From assembly GCA_012064415.1 (NCBI GenBank), contig SSNU01000119.1, positions 310,001-374,000 on the forward strand: a stretch of 64,000 nt of DNA, read 5' to 3'. Position 1 is the stretch's first letter; every line of letters starts with the position of its first letter. Shown piece after piece: positions 1 through 11,777 of this stretch. Source of the stretch: Gyrodactylus bullatarudis (lineage: Eukaryota; Platyhelminthes; Monogenea; Gyrodactylidea; Gyrodactylidae). Under the pieces are notes generated by a model. It was not told where the DNA came from. It saw only the letters and a program-made list of their open reading frames with translations, and did not search any database. Both the position numbers and the translations under genes were made by a program.

Positions 1-1810
1 ATGAGCTATTAAGAATTATCAGTAGGTTTTTTAAGAAAACTAGTTGATACACAATAAGTATATTATAAATTGATTCTACACAATTTTCTCAGCTGAAGAT
101 TTTATTCGGTTTTTTCTAGGTCTTCCTCTTTTCAGTGCTCTTTGCCAATTAGATAGAGATTTATCCATAAAATCATCTAAATCTGATAATTCCAAATTTA
201 CTGAGCAGTAAATGCTTTTCAAGAAATCATTTTTTAAATGACCATTCACAAATTATTCAACTAATTAGATTTATTTAATTAATAGGGAATCAGATGAATA
301 AACTAACTTTGATTATCATAATTATTTCGATGAAAAATGAAAAATTTTCATTCTAAAATCTGTCTATTGATGGAATTATCTTAAATTATAATTTAAGATT
401 TTAATTAAAGTTCTATAGCCAGCTAATTTTGAAATTCGCCCTTTATTCTTTTCAGAATAAAGTGACACACTAAAAAATCTTAAATGATTTCTAGTCAACT
501 TGGTAAATCTAGTCAACAAAAATTGGCTAATTAATTTCTAAACTTTTCTTATTGAAAAAATTTCAAAAATAGTTTTTAACCAAAATTAGGAATTTTTAAC
601 TAAGTATCACAAAAATCCAAATTCACGAAAAATATTTCGAAATTAGTACTAAAATCATTTTAGTCAAGTGAGGCAACAACTTAAGTCCGTCAAGATCTAA
701 AACTTTCAGGTCAAGGTCTAATACCCAGTATTTGTTGAAACTTATCATTCAAATTCCGATCAAATCAAGTGCTTAGAAACTGGCCAATTTCGCTTACTTT
801 GGATACATTTCAGGCAATTCTCTATTAGCTCACCCATGATTTTAATCTGTTCTAAAAATTTTATGTTTGATGCATATAAATCAGTTAATACTCACGAACA
901 AATATCACTTGCAGACACTAATAACAAGGGAATTGCCAGAATGAGGAAAATTGTCTTATCTAGAAAAAATTCGAGATCAATATTGAGCCTCCAGTTATCT
1001 TTGCATACATAACATGTATAGAAAAATTTCTCATCACTTAAGAGACCAACTCACTGTGCATTTGAGAATGGAACATGTACGTCAACAGAGTAATACAACA
1101 AAGTCTGTATATATTAGAGAGTTGGGAACTAATTCTGTCCTCTTAAAGATTGTTGGAATTCACAGAGCTATCATCTGATTGGCCCATTTCAAATTGATAA
1201 ATAAATCCAGTACTCTTTGTATCTCTTTTGGTTACATACTCTGAGTACTCTTTCCAGCTAGTAAAGTTTCTATCAAAGGCTTAAAGTTGAAGAATCTATG
1301 CACAGTCAATGATATTTCCTAGTTTTTTTGACGAAACTTCTCAACTTCAACACAATTGTGTGCCTGTTTCAGTACGTTTTAGGAAAATAATCTACCCGAA
1401 TTCGGATGCAGTAGACCTTGAAGTTATGAAATTATGATCCTGTAAAACATTTCCACTTATGAATCTCTACTTTGTGAAACCGAAAAATTAGAAGAGTAAA
1501 GAGAAATGTGACAAGGCTCACATTGGCCAGGGGGGTAATTGAAGGTAACAAGAGTAGTTTTGGCCTATAGGGATTGATTGATGCCTTTATCGATATCTTG
1601 TTATAATTAGTGGTTTGGAAAAGCTTAACTTTTGCACCATAGATATCTTGAAATGATGGGATTATCAAATAGAGTTCAAATTTCTGTTGCAATAAATAGT
1701 TTGATTAATCCTAGAATGACATTTGGGGGTCTTTAACGCCCCAATTTGTATTAAAGCTCCCATAAAGAAAAATTAAAATGTCGTGCTGGGGTTAAATGAA
1801 TCTATGAGAA
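1..1810. other. AT-rich non-coding stretch
   Basis: I find no coding exon, RNA gene or clear repeat here on either strand. The only open frames are short, low-complexity and without splice context. It may belong to an upstream intron of the MAGUK gene or be intergenic. Confidence 0.5.
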
Positions 1811-1875
1811 CTTCTTCTGGCTTAGCGGTTGCCTCCCAATGTTGAAGGCCCGGGTTCGTATCCTGCCTATCGAGT
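1811..1875 (+). repeat. tRNA-derived SINE head (degenerate)
   Basis: A pol III A-box match, TGGCTTAGCGG at 1818-1828, is followed by a B-box match, GGTTCGTATCC at 1853-1863. The spacing is about nine bases shorter than in a true tRNA, and I cannot fold a cloverleaf with an acceptor stem. It therefore looks like the tRNA-derived head of an old SINE rather than a working tRNA gene. Downstream there is a C10-type tract near 1963 but no clear poly-A tail. No second copy was recognised in the window, so family status is inferred from the promoter boxes alone. Confidence 0.4.
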
Positions 1876-1989
1876 ATCGATATGTCATATCAAGAACACC
1901 ACATACGTCTACATATGCCATCGTGAGGTGAATTTTGACTTTCTTGTGAAATTGACACTGCCCCCCCCCCCTCTCTCATATTTTTCAGT

Positions 1990-3234
1990 CTGACATCAAA
2001 ACCGAAATAATTTGGCTAATCTTTAGAACATTTGCCCCCTCTTGTAATTTTTCTGAATGACAAAGAGACTAAGGGCTTTTTAACATCGATGAAATGAAAA
2101 CGAATCCCTTGCTGGGACCAACACGATTCAAAGTAAACTTGGAGAGAAATAAGAGGAGGCAACTTTTCTCTAATTTAACCGATAATTTTGACTCATTCGT
2201 ACATAAAACCTACTCCTTGGAATGATAGATTTGCATCCTAATAGATCAATCATTAACTCCTTGGTTAGAATAAGAACACGACCTAATTGTCGGTTAGCTT
2301 AACCCTTTCGGTGTGGAGACTATTTCACGATTTTTATAAAAACCAAAATTTAGCTATGGAGATACCAAGTTATTTGGCCAATGCAAGTTCACATTGTGGG
2401 CTTCAATTTAAACTTTAATTGATCCAGAAACCTATCAAACTGGTAAGTTCAAAAAAATTGGAAAATGGACATATATGAATGAGGCAGGTCATCTTAATAA
2501 AAGAATAATTTACAGACATGAGACAGCTTTCACAAATTTGTCAATACGATTGATAAAAGTGTTCTTTGATAAAAATCTGAGATCAATCGTCGGTTGGGGA
2601 GGGGGGCGGAAGAGTGTTAAATTTTTCCATCCCTTGAAAGGGGATGATCAGATAAAATTTGATTAATGCATCCTTTTTCTGTGTGTGGTGAATAAATAAA
2701 CCAAATTCTATTGATGTCTAATAATTATTAAAGATTATCTTTGACAAAGTTTAATTTCAAACTCTTTTTAATATTTCAATCCTCGAGGTTCACAGTGTCC
2801 AGTAGACATGAAAGAAATTTCAAATAAACGATAAATTGAACAAAAAATGAAAAACATATTCTCATAGTGATAAATTGGAACTCAAATTCTATCAGAAGAA
2901 TTCAAGTTTAAGTAAGTTTTAAGCAGTTAGTTAAAACAAAATTAGTTTCTAAATCGTTAAAAATGATATGTATACAAATAAATAAAATATCAGGTTTAGT
3001 AAATTATATTTCCAAATAGTAATAAAATTAAAACTAAAAAATCTCAAAAATTTACTACATGAAAGAATAGCAATAATAAATTCAGTATTTCCTTTTGATT
3101 CTAACAGTGCTCTTTAAACGATCTCTAATAACAAAGCTAGGTATTAGTTGAAGCCCGCGAAGCATTGGTTTCAGGACCAAGTTTTGCATCCCTCTACAGA
3201 ACTAATAAGACTGTAGTGTATGAGAAGTATGTTT
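1990..3234. other. Non-coding stretch
   Basis: No gene was recognised. An open frame at 2475-2666 gives a 63-residue peptide with no family resemblance. The frame contains a G-rich tract around 2595 and has no splice or poly-A context. A short peptide near 3150-3226 loosely resembles an L27 segment but does not fit the phase of the MAGUK exon (see rejected items). Confidence 0.4.
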
Positions 3235-3720
3235 AGAAAATTGAAAGAAGATTTATTAAAACCAAAGAAAGAATTAAAAAAAGAAATTAAAGAAAGAAAT
3301 AGTAAATAGCATAAATGTATGGGTGAAAGAAAAATTTCTTATTAACCTATATAAACCTAATCTTTGTGTTCAAAATAACTATTCCTATAATCTTCAATTA
3401 CCTTGGCCAATGTGAGCTTTTTCACTTTTCTCTCCACTGTTCCTATCTATTGGAGAGTTTTGGTGTTTTTTCAGCTTGCATTTTATTCTTATTTTCTTTG
3501 ACTTTTACTATTTCTTTCATGATTTGTAAAATATTATCTTGAATGAATTCTTAACTAATATCATTTTTGAAGAATTACCACTGATGATGCTTCAAGAAAT
3601 GTACATTTGGTTTTAATAAATCTTCTTTCAATTTTCTAAATTATGAATTTAAGTGGATTTTCGGACGTGTTTGAAAAACTACGTGAATTACTTATTCGTA
3701 AGAAGTATGTTCTTGAATCA
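3235..3720 (+). mobile_element. Penelope-like element, 3' end relic
   Basis: Bases 3313-3720 align along their length with the end of the better-preserved Penelope-like element at 38260-38650. The shared part holds the last codons of the GIY-YIG polypeptide, the 3' untranslated stretch beginning agctttttcacttttctctc, and a hammerhead-like motif at 3577-3612. The upstream part is lost. A roughly 31-base segment at 3235-3266 is repeated inverted at about 3610-3641, suggesting an inverted terminal rearrangement of the kind common in this class. It is decayed and cannot move by itself. Confidence 0.75.
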
Positions 3721-3884
3721 TGAAAAATTGGTCTAATGTACTCTTTCGTGATTAGAATTTGAATGGATCTTTCCGAAATGAGTACTAAATTTCGCTTATC
3801 TAAAGGTCTTATTTAAAGTATAACCGTAAGATTAGATTATTCATATACGTTTTCAACTTATTGAATTAATTTTTTTAGTTAAAA

Positions 3885-4111
3885 TTCCTTCCACCAAATT
3901 GTACCTCCGTATGTCAGCCTATCGATGCCGGTATAATCCGATCATTCAAATATGCATATCGACGACTCTTAGAAGAGGTTAGAGTGAGCAGAAAAATCAA
4001 ATACATGAGATAAAGAGGAACCTTAATCTAAAAGATTGTCTCTACATTGCTAAGGAGGCGTGGGATAATGTAGATGTGAAAACAGTGATAAATTGTTTTA
4101 AAAGTGGGAAC
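3885..4111 (+). pseudogene. pogo/Tigger-type DDE transposase relic
   Basis: Frame 1 from 3885 reads LPPNCTSVCQPIDAGIIRSF and continues KYAYRRLLEE. This is the conserved block of Tigger/JRK-type DDE transposases around the third catalytic region, where family members read LPPN.TS..QP.D.G.I..FK. After a stop and a frameshift near 4000-4035 another frame gives AKEAWDNVDVKTVINCFKSG, the typical C-terminal block of the same family. Both blocks in the right order and spacing make the assignment good. No terminal inverted repeats were found, and the N-terminal DNA-binding part is missing. Confidence 0.75.
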
Positions 4112-4259
4112 TTATTAATATTACAGAAGAAGTCGATGATTTGAAAATTGAAGAAGAGATTAATCTTATCTACAATTTTCTCAAGTTTAAAAAGAAATAT
4201 GGTCTTAAGCGTCTGTTAGAAAGATCATCTATTTGAAAAAAAATTGAGAACAATAAACT

Positions 4260-5697
4260 TAATGATGTTTTCACTTTCAATGAATAAATTTTTTTATCAT
4301 ACATTTCTATCATTCAAAAATGTCCAACATTCTTAGTTACCTAATTCAGTAGGATTTGAAAAAAATGAAGAGAAGATGTGAGAGTGAAAAAAACTTGATT
4401 TTGATTGGTTGTTGAGATTCTCGATATCTATTGGTCATTGAGGTCAGGGCAGAGAGGTATAAATATAATTCTGGTATGAAAAATATTCAACTAGCGTGTC
4501 ATCATCTGTGTAATTAACTGCATTATTTTTCAGGTCGATTTTTATGTAGTATTTTTGGTTGCCCTGCTAATAATGACTATGAATTGGTCTAATTCAATTA
4601 GGGCCTCAAGTTTTTTGGCGGAGAAGAAGTTTTCAAAGAAATGTTTTAGTGATTTTCCTGAACAGGGATCGCTGAGCAGCTCTGCTAATTGATACTGAAA
4701 AATATTTAACTTGAAACAAAACCCTTTTTATTTAAAATAATCTACCAATGACTCATGTTAAGTCTTTTGTAGATGAATCTGGGGAGAGTGGCATCAGATC
4801 TATTTTTTTTCGGCATACCATAAATGAGCATTTTTACAAAATTAAAAATATTTTTCATACAATAATGACAATTTCTATTGTTTAAAAGTCAATTTAATGA
4901 CAGCTGCTGGGTGACTGTGTTACTAAAGATGACAGAATACAATTAACAAATGATTTTAGATAGAAATTGGGAGTATAGTCACAAAATGTTTATTAAATAA
5001 TGTCTATGGTTTATTATTCGAATTCTTAAGGCAATTTGAAAATCAACTTTTTCAGACTCATTGTGATAGAGATCCTGATGAATTTCATATAATTGATTTA
5101 CGAACTGAAGGAAGGGAATTACGTAGGGAATGTACATGAAAGAACATGAGCAAAAGAAGACTAAACTTCGAATTTCTTGAGTATATAAAACAGTTGCATG
5201 TTATTCGTTTTGCACTTATAATGATAATATCTGATATTGTCTTCAACTAATATTGTATTCAAAATTTATATAATCATGTATCTACTACCAAGTGTCATCA
5301 CAAAATTTTATTGAAAATTATGATAACAGAATTTTCTAATGATAGTTTTGGAATATTTTGATTTTTTACTGGTAAATAAAATAAATTGGTAATTTTGCTA
5401 GAAAATTTTATATACCGGTAAAAATTTTATTTTACAGTAAAGTTTACTGACTCAGTAATACTGAGTAAACTACTAAAATTTAATGTTTTAAATTGAAATG
5501 TTGACAGATTTTCAAACAACTGAGATATTCAATAAAAATTGTTTAACGGAATCAACTAAATAGTGGTTTTATGAAACAGTCAAAATAAATATTGTATGCT
5601 AGGATGAGAAAAACATTTCTTTTGGGTAGATTAATTCTCATTTAATTTCTAAGATGCAATAAAAAAGTCTCGCAAAAATCTCAAAAAGAATTTCCAG
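4260..5697. other. Non-coding stretch before the MAGUK exon
   Basis: AT-rich sequence in which I find no exon, RNA gene or clear repeat. If the MAGUK gene has an upstream exon carrying its start codon, it should lie here or further left, but no ATG-containing exon with a phase-0 donor stood out. Confidence 0.4.
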
Positions 5698-8600
5698 CCA
5701 TCAGAGGAGTTGAGCTATATAAACAACTTTTTGAATCTAAATGATTTAAAGAGGATTGTAAATCTTCACGATTCTATTCCTCCGTTAAACGAAGTGGAAG
5801 ATTTAGATTATGATTGCTTTCTCACCTGCCAACAAGCCATAGATCAAATTAAAGATTATTATGAAAAATATTTCACTCTTGGTTTATCTCATCAGATAGA
5901 TGAACTAATGGGGATCTTTTCAACTCCACATTTTCGGGCATTCCTCGATTGCTTGGAGGAGATAAACTCTAGAAATTTTTATATCCCTTCCAAGCTTACT
6001 TTTCCTTCCACAATGTCCTACAGGAGTATTAACGCTCTGGATGAAATATCTCAAAATCGTTCAAATATGAACCTCTCCGAATCTACAAGACAACTGACAG
6101 GATCTAAAAAGAATCTCATAACTGGAGGCGGAACTGGTCCCTTCCTGCCGAATGTTGATGCTGTAGCTAAAATGATCACCATTGAAAAGAACAAACACGA
6201 AGATTTGGGAATTTCTGTCAAAGAGGAGGTGTACAATTCCTCCCTGCACGGGACCATCCGGGAGGTTGTAATCTCACGAATTATGGCAGACTCAAAGATT
6301 TATAAACAGGGCACTCTTCACGTGGGAGACGTCATCCGGGAAGTGAATGGAATTCCAATTGACTCTGCCACTGTTCTCCAGGATGAGCTACGCCGCCAAA
6401 ATGGTCCGATCACGCTCAAAATTATTCCCGCATTCAAGGATGACTTTCTTAAATCAAATGTAAGCCAACTTCTCTGCTATGGAATTTGTGTATTTTCCTC
6501 TGATGTAACAACATTTATTTACAGTTATACGTAAGGGCACATTTCTCATATGATTCTTCAAAAGACAGTCTGATACCCACGAAAGAAGGAGGACTCTCAT
6601 TTCGAAAGGGTGATGTCTTGCAGGTAATCGATCAAACAGATCCCTATTGGTGGCAGGCGAAACCAATCAATACGAACAGTAAGGCTGGCTTGATACCGAG
6701 TGAATTCCTTCAAGAACGACGCAAAGCTCATGAAATGAACTTTCAGGACTCTGATCAAAATCTATCTGACCTCCTGGATGTTCATATAAGACCGGAAATA
6801 TTGAGAAGAAAGAAACAAGTCAAGGTATACTTTAGTGCTCGTAATGCAGAAGAGTATCAATCCTGTGATTTGCGAATGTATGAAGAAGTAGCTCTAATAT
6901 CTGGCTTCCAGAGGCCTGTTATTTGTATGACAGGAGCATCGGGTGTGGGGAGGAGAACTCTTATGGATATGCTGATAAAGTATAACCCGGAGAGATATTC
7001 TAAAGCTATTCCATGTGGGTTTCTATTTGTATTTCATTTAATCTATTCGTAACTACTTACAAGTAAATAATGATTAATTATATTAATTAAAGATACGTCT
7101 CGTCCAAAATTTGTTGACGAAGTGGACGGGGAGTATTACCACTTTGACACTCGATTAAACATGGAAGAAGATAACAGAAAGAATAAATTTCTCGAGTTTT
7201 GTGAATACGAAGACCACTACTATGGACTAAAATTTGAGTCAATTCTGGAGATTATTGACCAGGGCAAGACCTGCCTTCTAGAGTGTCACCCAAAGACAAT
7301 AAGCCTCCTGAGGAATTCAGAGTATATGCCCTACAGTGTGTTTATTGCAGCACCAGCCTTTGATTGTCTCAAAGCAATGTATGAGTATGGCAGAAGTGTC
7401 GGCCTCACTGAAAAACTAAAGTCTGTGAGTCCAATGTCCGAAATTTATTGCTTATTTTTATTTATAATTTCGATTATTTAAAATAGTTACAAAAATATAG
7501 TTGGTTGATATGAAATTTCATTGATTTTCAAGTAGTGAAAATGATCAAGAAATCGAAATTCAGCTCGCAAACGATAATGAGGTACACATGCATTAGAACA
7601 AATTGAGCATATTTGATTCCTTTCTCTTATTGTTATCCTGAAAAACATCTTTTGGCCACACGCCCAGTTTCAAATCGAAAAAAATTTTGAGTTTAAAGCT
7701 CGAAAAAATGGGATTCGGGCGCCAAATCGAAAATAACTTTTTTAGATTTTCTTTCTGTAAATCGTAAAAGTGGGCAACATGAGTAGGATTCCAAAAAATT
7801 CTTCATCAAATTCGAATTTTCGATGAAAAAATCGAGGTTTTCATAAAAATCATAGATTCCCAACTTCATCATATCAATTAGCTTTAGTTATGGTTCTCTG
7901 GAATAAATTGGTAAAGATAATAACAAATCTGGGATATGTTCATGTCATCAATAATGGATAAGTTTATCTTAAAACGGGCTCTGAGTGGGAGAAGTATGGA
8001 GAAACCTGATCTTTGATTGTAGCTACCTGAAGTCGATGGAACTCTTTTGTTGAAAAGGGGGGCAGTGGCAGTAATCCTTTGGAGCCAAAAGGGGATGTAG
8101 ACCATATAATTCAAGGAGGGTTTTATATGAGTGGGGTCCCAGACAGGATTTGAGATAAATATAGTGTATCATAAAAAATTCATGTTCATATTCCATGATA
8201 AATTCAAGCCTAAAAATAAGTGTGTCTTAATCTAGACTCATTGTTGCGAAAAAAAGAATGATGTTTTCGATCAAATCAAAAGAGTTTTCATTCAGGGACA
8301 TCAATTTTTATGATTCCACTGAATTTCATAAATAGATTTCAACTTTGAATTATTTTTTCTTGTAAGAAATTACAGTATGATAAATTTTGTCTGGAATTAT
8401 TCTGTTTACATCTCTTCTGATACCTTAACTACCAGGTATTGCATCATCGTTACCCTTTTCCATTGTATAAATTTTTAGCAATGTCAACAAGATATCATTT
8501 CCAAGTCTTTACCAACAATTTCATTGCAGAATGTTTTTTCTCTTTCGAATTTGAAAATCATGCTTGGTACTAAATAAAGTTTGATATCTCAAGACAAATT

Positions 8601-8945
8601 CTCTCTGTGAATAATTAAATGACTTCTCTTGGTTATACAGTGTATAACATGAACGATGTTTATTTCGTGTCAAACATTCACGTAGGTAGATTAATTTGTA
8701 TAATCTATCAGAATTGATAATTTTCTCCAAAGATTAATTATTTCAACTTTTGATTAATCATTTTTCAGGATGAAGACCTACATACAACATTGGAGACGAG
8801 TCGAAATTATGAACGTCGCTTCAACATGCTCTTTGATAAGATTGTCCTCTGTGATAATATTGAGACTACGTATGAAAAATTATGTCGCTGCCTTGATCTC
8901 CTACTTGTCGATAAGCAATGGGTTCCAGCTGCCTGGCTCTATTGA
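5698..8945 (+). CDS. MAGUK scaffold, MPP2/MPP6 (PALS2, Varicose) type
   Basis: Membrane-associated guanylate kinase that scaffolds junction and polarity proteins under the plasma membrane. Exons are 5698-6459, 6525-7014, 7093-7424 and 8769-8945, which join in frame to 586 codons plus stop, close to vertebrate MPP2/6. Order: two L27 segments (residues about 1-100), a PDZ domain with the GTLHVGDVIREVNG core (about 155-245), SH3 beginning LYVRAHFSYD with WWQA, a basic hook (RPEILRRKKQ), and a guanylate kinase-like domain with GASGVGRR and PYTSRPK. It ends WVPAAWLY, matching the family's WVPxxWxY tail. The GK domain is expected to be a catalytically dead binding module. The first exon opens at a phase-0 acceptor (tttccag before 5698) with no ATG, so the start codon is upstream or supplied by trans-splicing. 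The introns are 65, 78 and 1,344 nt. Confidence 0.88.
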
Positions 8946-9309
8946 CACGTATTTATTATTTTAATTTTGTGTATCAGAAATACTTATTGCAACTCTATAT
9001 TTATTTTTTAACATAATTTTTTCGCTTATTTATGATACAATAGAAATAGAATAATGATTTACTCAATGTCAGAATGATTTTCAATGAATATATATTCTTT
9101 TGTAACAACAGTCCTCGTATTTTTTGATTGGTCAGAATTTCATTCATTCTCGTGATTGGCTGAGTGGAATGGCTAAAACAGTATGATACGTTAGTTTTAT
9201 GAAAATTTACATAAAACTTACTCTTCATATGATCAAAGTCTGTCTTGTCGATTGATTAGTGACAGCTTAGGCATGACGTAAGATTTCCGTGTCACATTTG
9301 ATTTTATAG

Positions 9310-11777
9310 AGTTGAAGATTTGGCCCAGAGATTGTTCAATCAAATCGACACCGAGGGTACTGGCGAAATAGACAAGGATAAAATTGTGGACTTTTTCCAT
9401 AGCAGAGGCGTCCAAAATATCAACAAGGACCGGGTACAAGATTTTATCGACACCCTCGACAAAAATGGAGACTCGATATTGACCTTTGATGAGTTCAAGG
9501 TTCTCATCACTAGCTGCCTTGCCTCGTGAGTTTCTTTCCATTCCTTCTCCGCCATGCACCAAAATCATGATTTAATTCTGATATATATATATAGATTACG
9601 ACCAATGTGTACACTTTGAACAGTGTATACAATGTCAAAATCAGATTCAAGAGTCATTCTTCTGTAGTAAAATCAGCTTGTGATAATAAATAGTAAAGAT
9701 TCCTGATAAAATTATTCAAAATACAATTTCTTAACTCTTAAAAAGTTAAAGTTTCCACATTGCTCATTAGACCTTAAGAACAATTTGTAAACTTTTGACA
9801 ATTTGTACACCGAGTATACACATTGTTCATTTTTGTGCGCATTTTTGTGTCAAACATTGTACACTGTTCAAAGTGTACACATTGGTCGTAACATATATAT
9901 ATATATGAAAAGGTAAAGCCACCAACAATGAGAGTTTTATGCTATTTTTAATCCATAATTATGTTGTAACATTGGTTATTTCCATTTGACATCTTGACTT
10001 GGAAATCAACTGGTTATTGAATTACAATTTCATCTAATCGTAGTCTTCCCTACGGACTAGCTATCAAGAATCTATTTTTACCATGAATTATTCAAATTTG
10101 CTTTTTTGCGCATATCTGAAATTCTTTCTTCTCTCCCGATGGTTTTTTTATAGTGAATTTACTTATGTGCTATATTAAAAAGGGGGAGATAAATATTAAA
10201 AGTGTTAGTGAAAAATTAAAATTCTTGACTGTTAGAAAAGTATCGTTGCATTGTTACAATTCAAAATTCTTCATTTAGTCTCATATCAGCATCAGGCATG
10301 AATGCATGTACCCAGAGAATGTTCAGATTTTTAAAATATTTGAACATATTCGATTTCTCATAATATCCAATATTTACACAGTTTGTACTCAGATTCATTG
10401 ATTAATCATTTTCTCTATAATCCAATTGAAATATATTTTTCAATGAATTTGACTACCATAGTATACTATGTATTTGGATTAGTACTATACTTTTTCTCTT
10501 TTCTCATTGGTTGTTTAAGAATATATTGATTGGGAGGCGGGACAGATTGAATAAGAAAGATTGGACAGAAAATACACTAAAAAGTCAAGTTAAATTTTAT
10601 GATTTATAACTTTCGAAAATAAATTATCTTTTCAAATTATTATCGAATTAGACAATAAATCGACTTTTGATCAAAGTTAAAAAAACTCGAAATAAGAAGA
10701 TGCCAGATTATTTCACAAATAAAGATCTCTATTTCGGGCATACTCATCAGTGTGATACATGCCATATAAATACTGGTTTTACAAGAGAGAATAGAGATGA
10801 TGTTATTGGTTGAAATTTCAACTCAAAATGTACAATTGGTTAATACCTGTTACCAGGTAAGAAATGTTGAATTTATAATTTTGTACAGTTTCAAGTGACA
10901 AAGGTAATTATGATTATAGTTTTTAAAAAGTTTTTCAATAGTGTTAAAAATAATAATGTATGATAATTGTCATTGATTATTGTGTTGCCGAGAAGAATTG
11001 GGTTATCTACTGATTTGTTTCTACCTCTTCTCGTCTTCTCTTCCCTGGAGGGGTTGGGATCCCATAGGATTTCTCTCCCTTGGCTTCGGAAGGCTCATTG
11101 GTTTGACGTGATTATTTTTTTTCTTACCTGGTAACAGGTATTAACCAATTGTACATTTTGAGTTGAAATTTCAACCAATAACATCATCTCCATTCTCTCT
11201 TGTAAAACCAGTATTTATATGGCATGTATCACACTGATGAGTATGCCCGAAATAGAGATCTTTATTTATGAAATAATCTGTCATCTTCTTATTTCTAATT
11301 CACTCATGACATCGGTAGCTCAGCTTAAAACCAATGTCTCTGGACATTTATCTCAATCAAAAAAACTCGGTTGATAACAATAAAATCTGTCATTTCATTT
11401 ATAATAGCCAGACTTGAGAATCAAAGGACGTTAAAATCAATAATTCTACTATTTTTTCGTCTGATAAATATAGCTTAGTTCCTTAGAGGGAGATACGACC
11501 AATTCTGAATTAACCAAATAGAGTCTATGAAATTGTAAAACCTTTCTTTATTTATTAAAATAGAATAGATGATTTGGCCATCAGTCTCTTCAATCAAATA
11601 AACTCGGACAATTCTGACGGAATCACCTATGATGAGGTCCTCCGATTCTTTCACGACCGTGGCAATCATCTGAGTCTTGAGAATGCCCATGAGTTCATTC
11701 GTCTCGGCGACGTCAATGGAGATGAAAAGATGAGTCAAGATGAATTCATTGAGTTTTACAAGGCTGCTATTCTCTAG
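9310..11777 (+). CDS. EF-hand calcium-binding protein, last two exons
   Basis: Two homologous exons each encode an EF-hand pair. Exon A is 9310-9525 and exon B 11564-11777. Both start in phase 2 with one base followed by V/I-E/D-DLA. Exon A ends TC before GTGAGT, which fits exon B exactly, giving four EF-hands. Loop 1 (DTEGTGEIDKDK) has Lys at position 12 where Glu is normal, so it is probably weak. Loops DKNGDSILTFDE, NSDNSDGITYDE and DVNGDEKMSQDE keep the acidic residue at position 12. Exon B ends in a stop, with AATAAA at 11842-11847. The upstream exon(s) with the start codon were not found. It resembles calmodulin-like proteins or the regulatory half of calcium-dependent mitochondrial carriers. 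No carrier domain follows, so the exact family is open. Confidence 0.7.
9596..9891. mobile_element. MITE with ~37-bp terminal inverted repeats
   Basis: The left end from 9596 (TTACGACCAATGTGTACACT and on) is the near-perfect inverse complement of the right end finishing at 9891 (…GTGTACACATTGGTCGTAA). The inverted repeats are about 37 bp with a 2-nt difference, and the whole is about 296 bp. Both sides are flanked by (AT)n runs, consistent with insertion at TA. No open frame lies inside. It sits in the intron between the two EF-hand exons. Confidence 0.8.
10690..11302. mobile_element. Foldback MITE with ~175-bp inverted arms
   Basis: The arm 10690-10866 is repeated inverted at 11121-11302 with only a few differences. 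Shared landmarks include CATACTCATCAGTGTGATAC, AATACTGGTTTTACAAGAGA and the palindromic inner tip TACCTGTTACCAGGTA. The central 254 bp (10867-11120) have no coding potential. The near-identity of the arms suggests a young insertion or gene conversion between arms. It lies inside the intron joining the two EF-hand exons. Confidence 0.85.

Noticed and set aside
2475..2666. 63-codon frame on the plus strand
   Set aside because: No family resemblance, no splice or poly-A context, and a G-run in the middle.
3147..3226. Short peptide REALVSGPSFASLYRTN with splice-like borders, resembling an L27 segment
   Set aside because: The donor phase (2) does not match the phase-0 start of the MAGUK exon at 5698, both L27 segments are already present there, and the acceptor is weak.
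11308..11335. GGTAGCTCAG, like a tRNA A-box
   Set aside because: No B-box follows and no cloverleaf forms.
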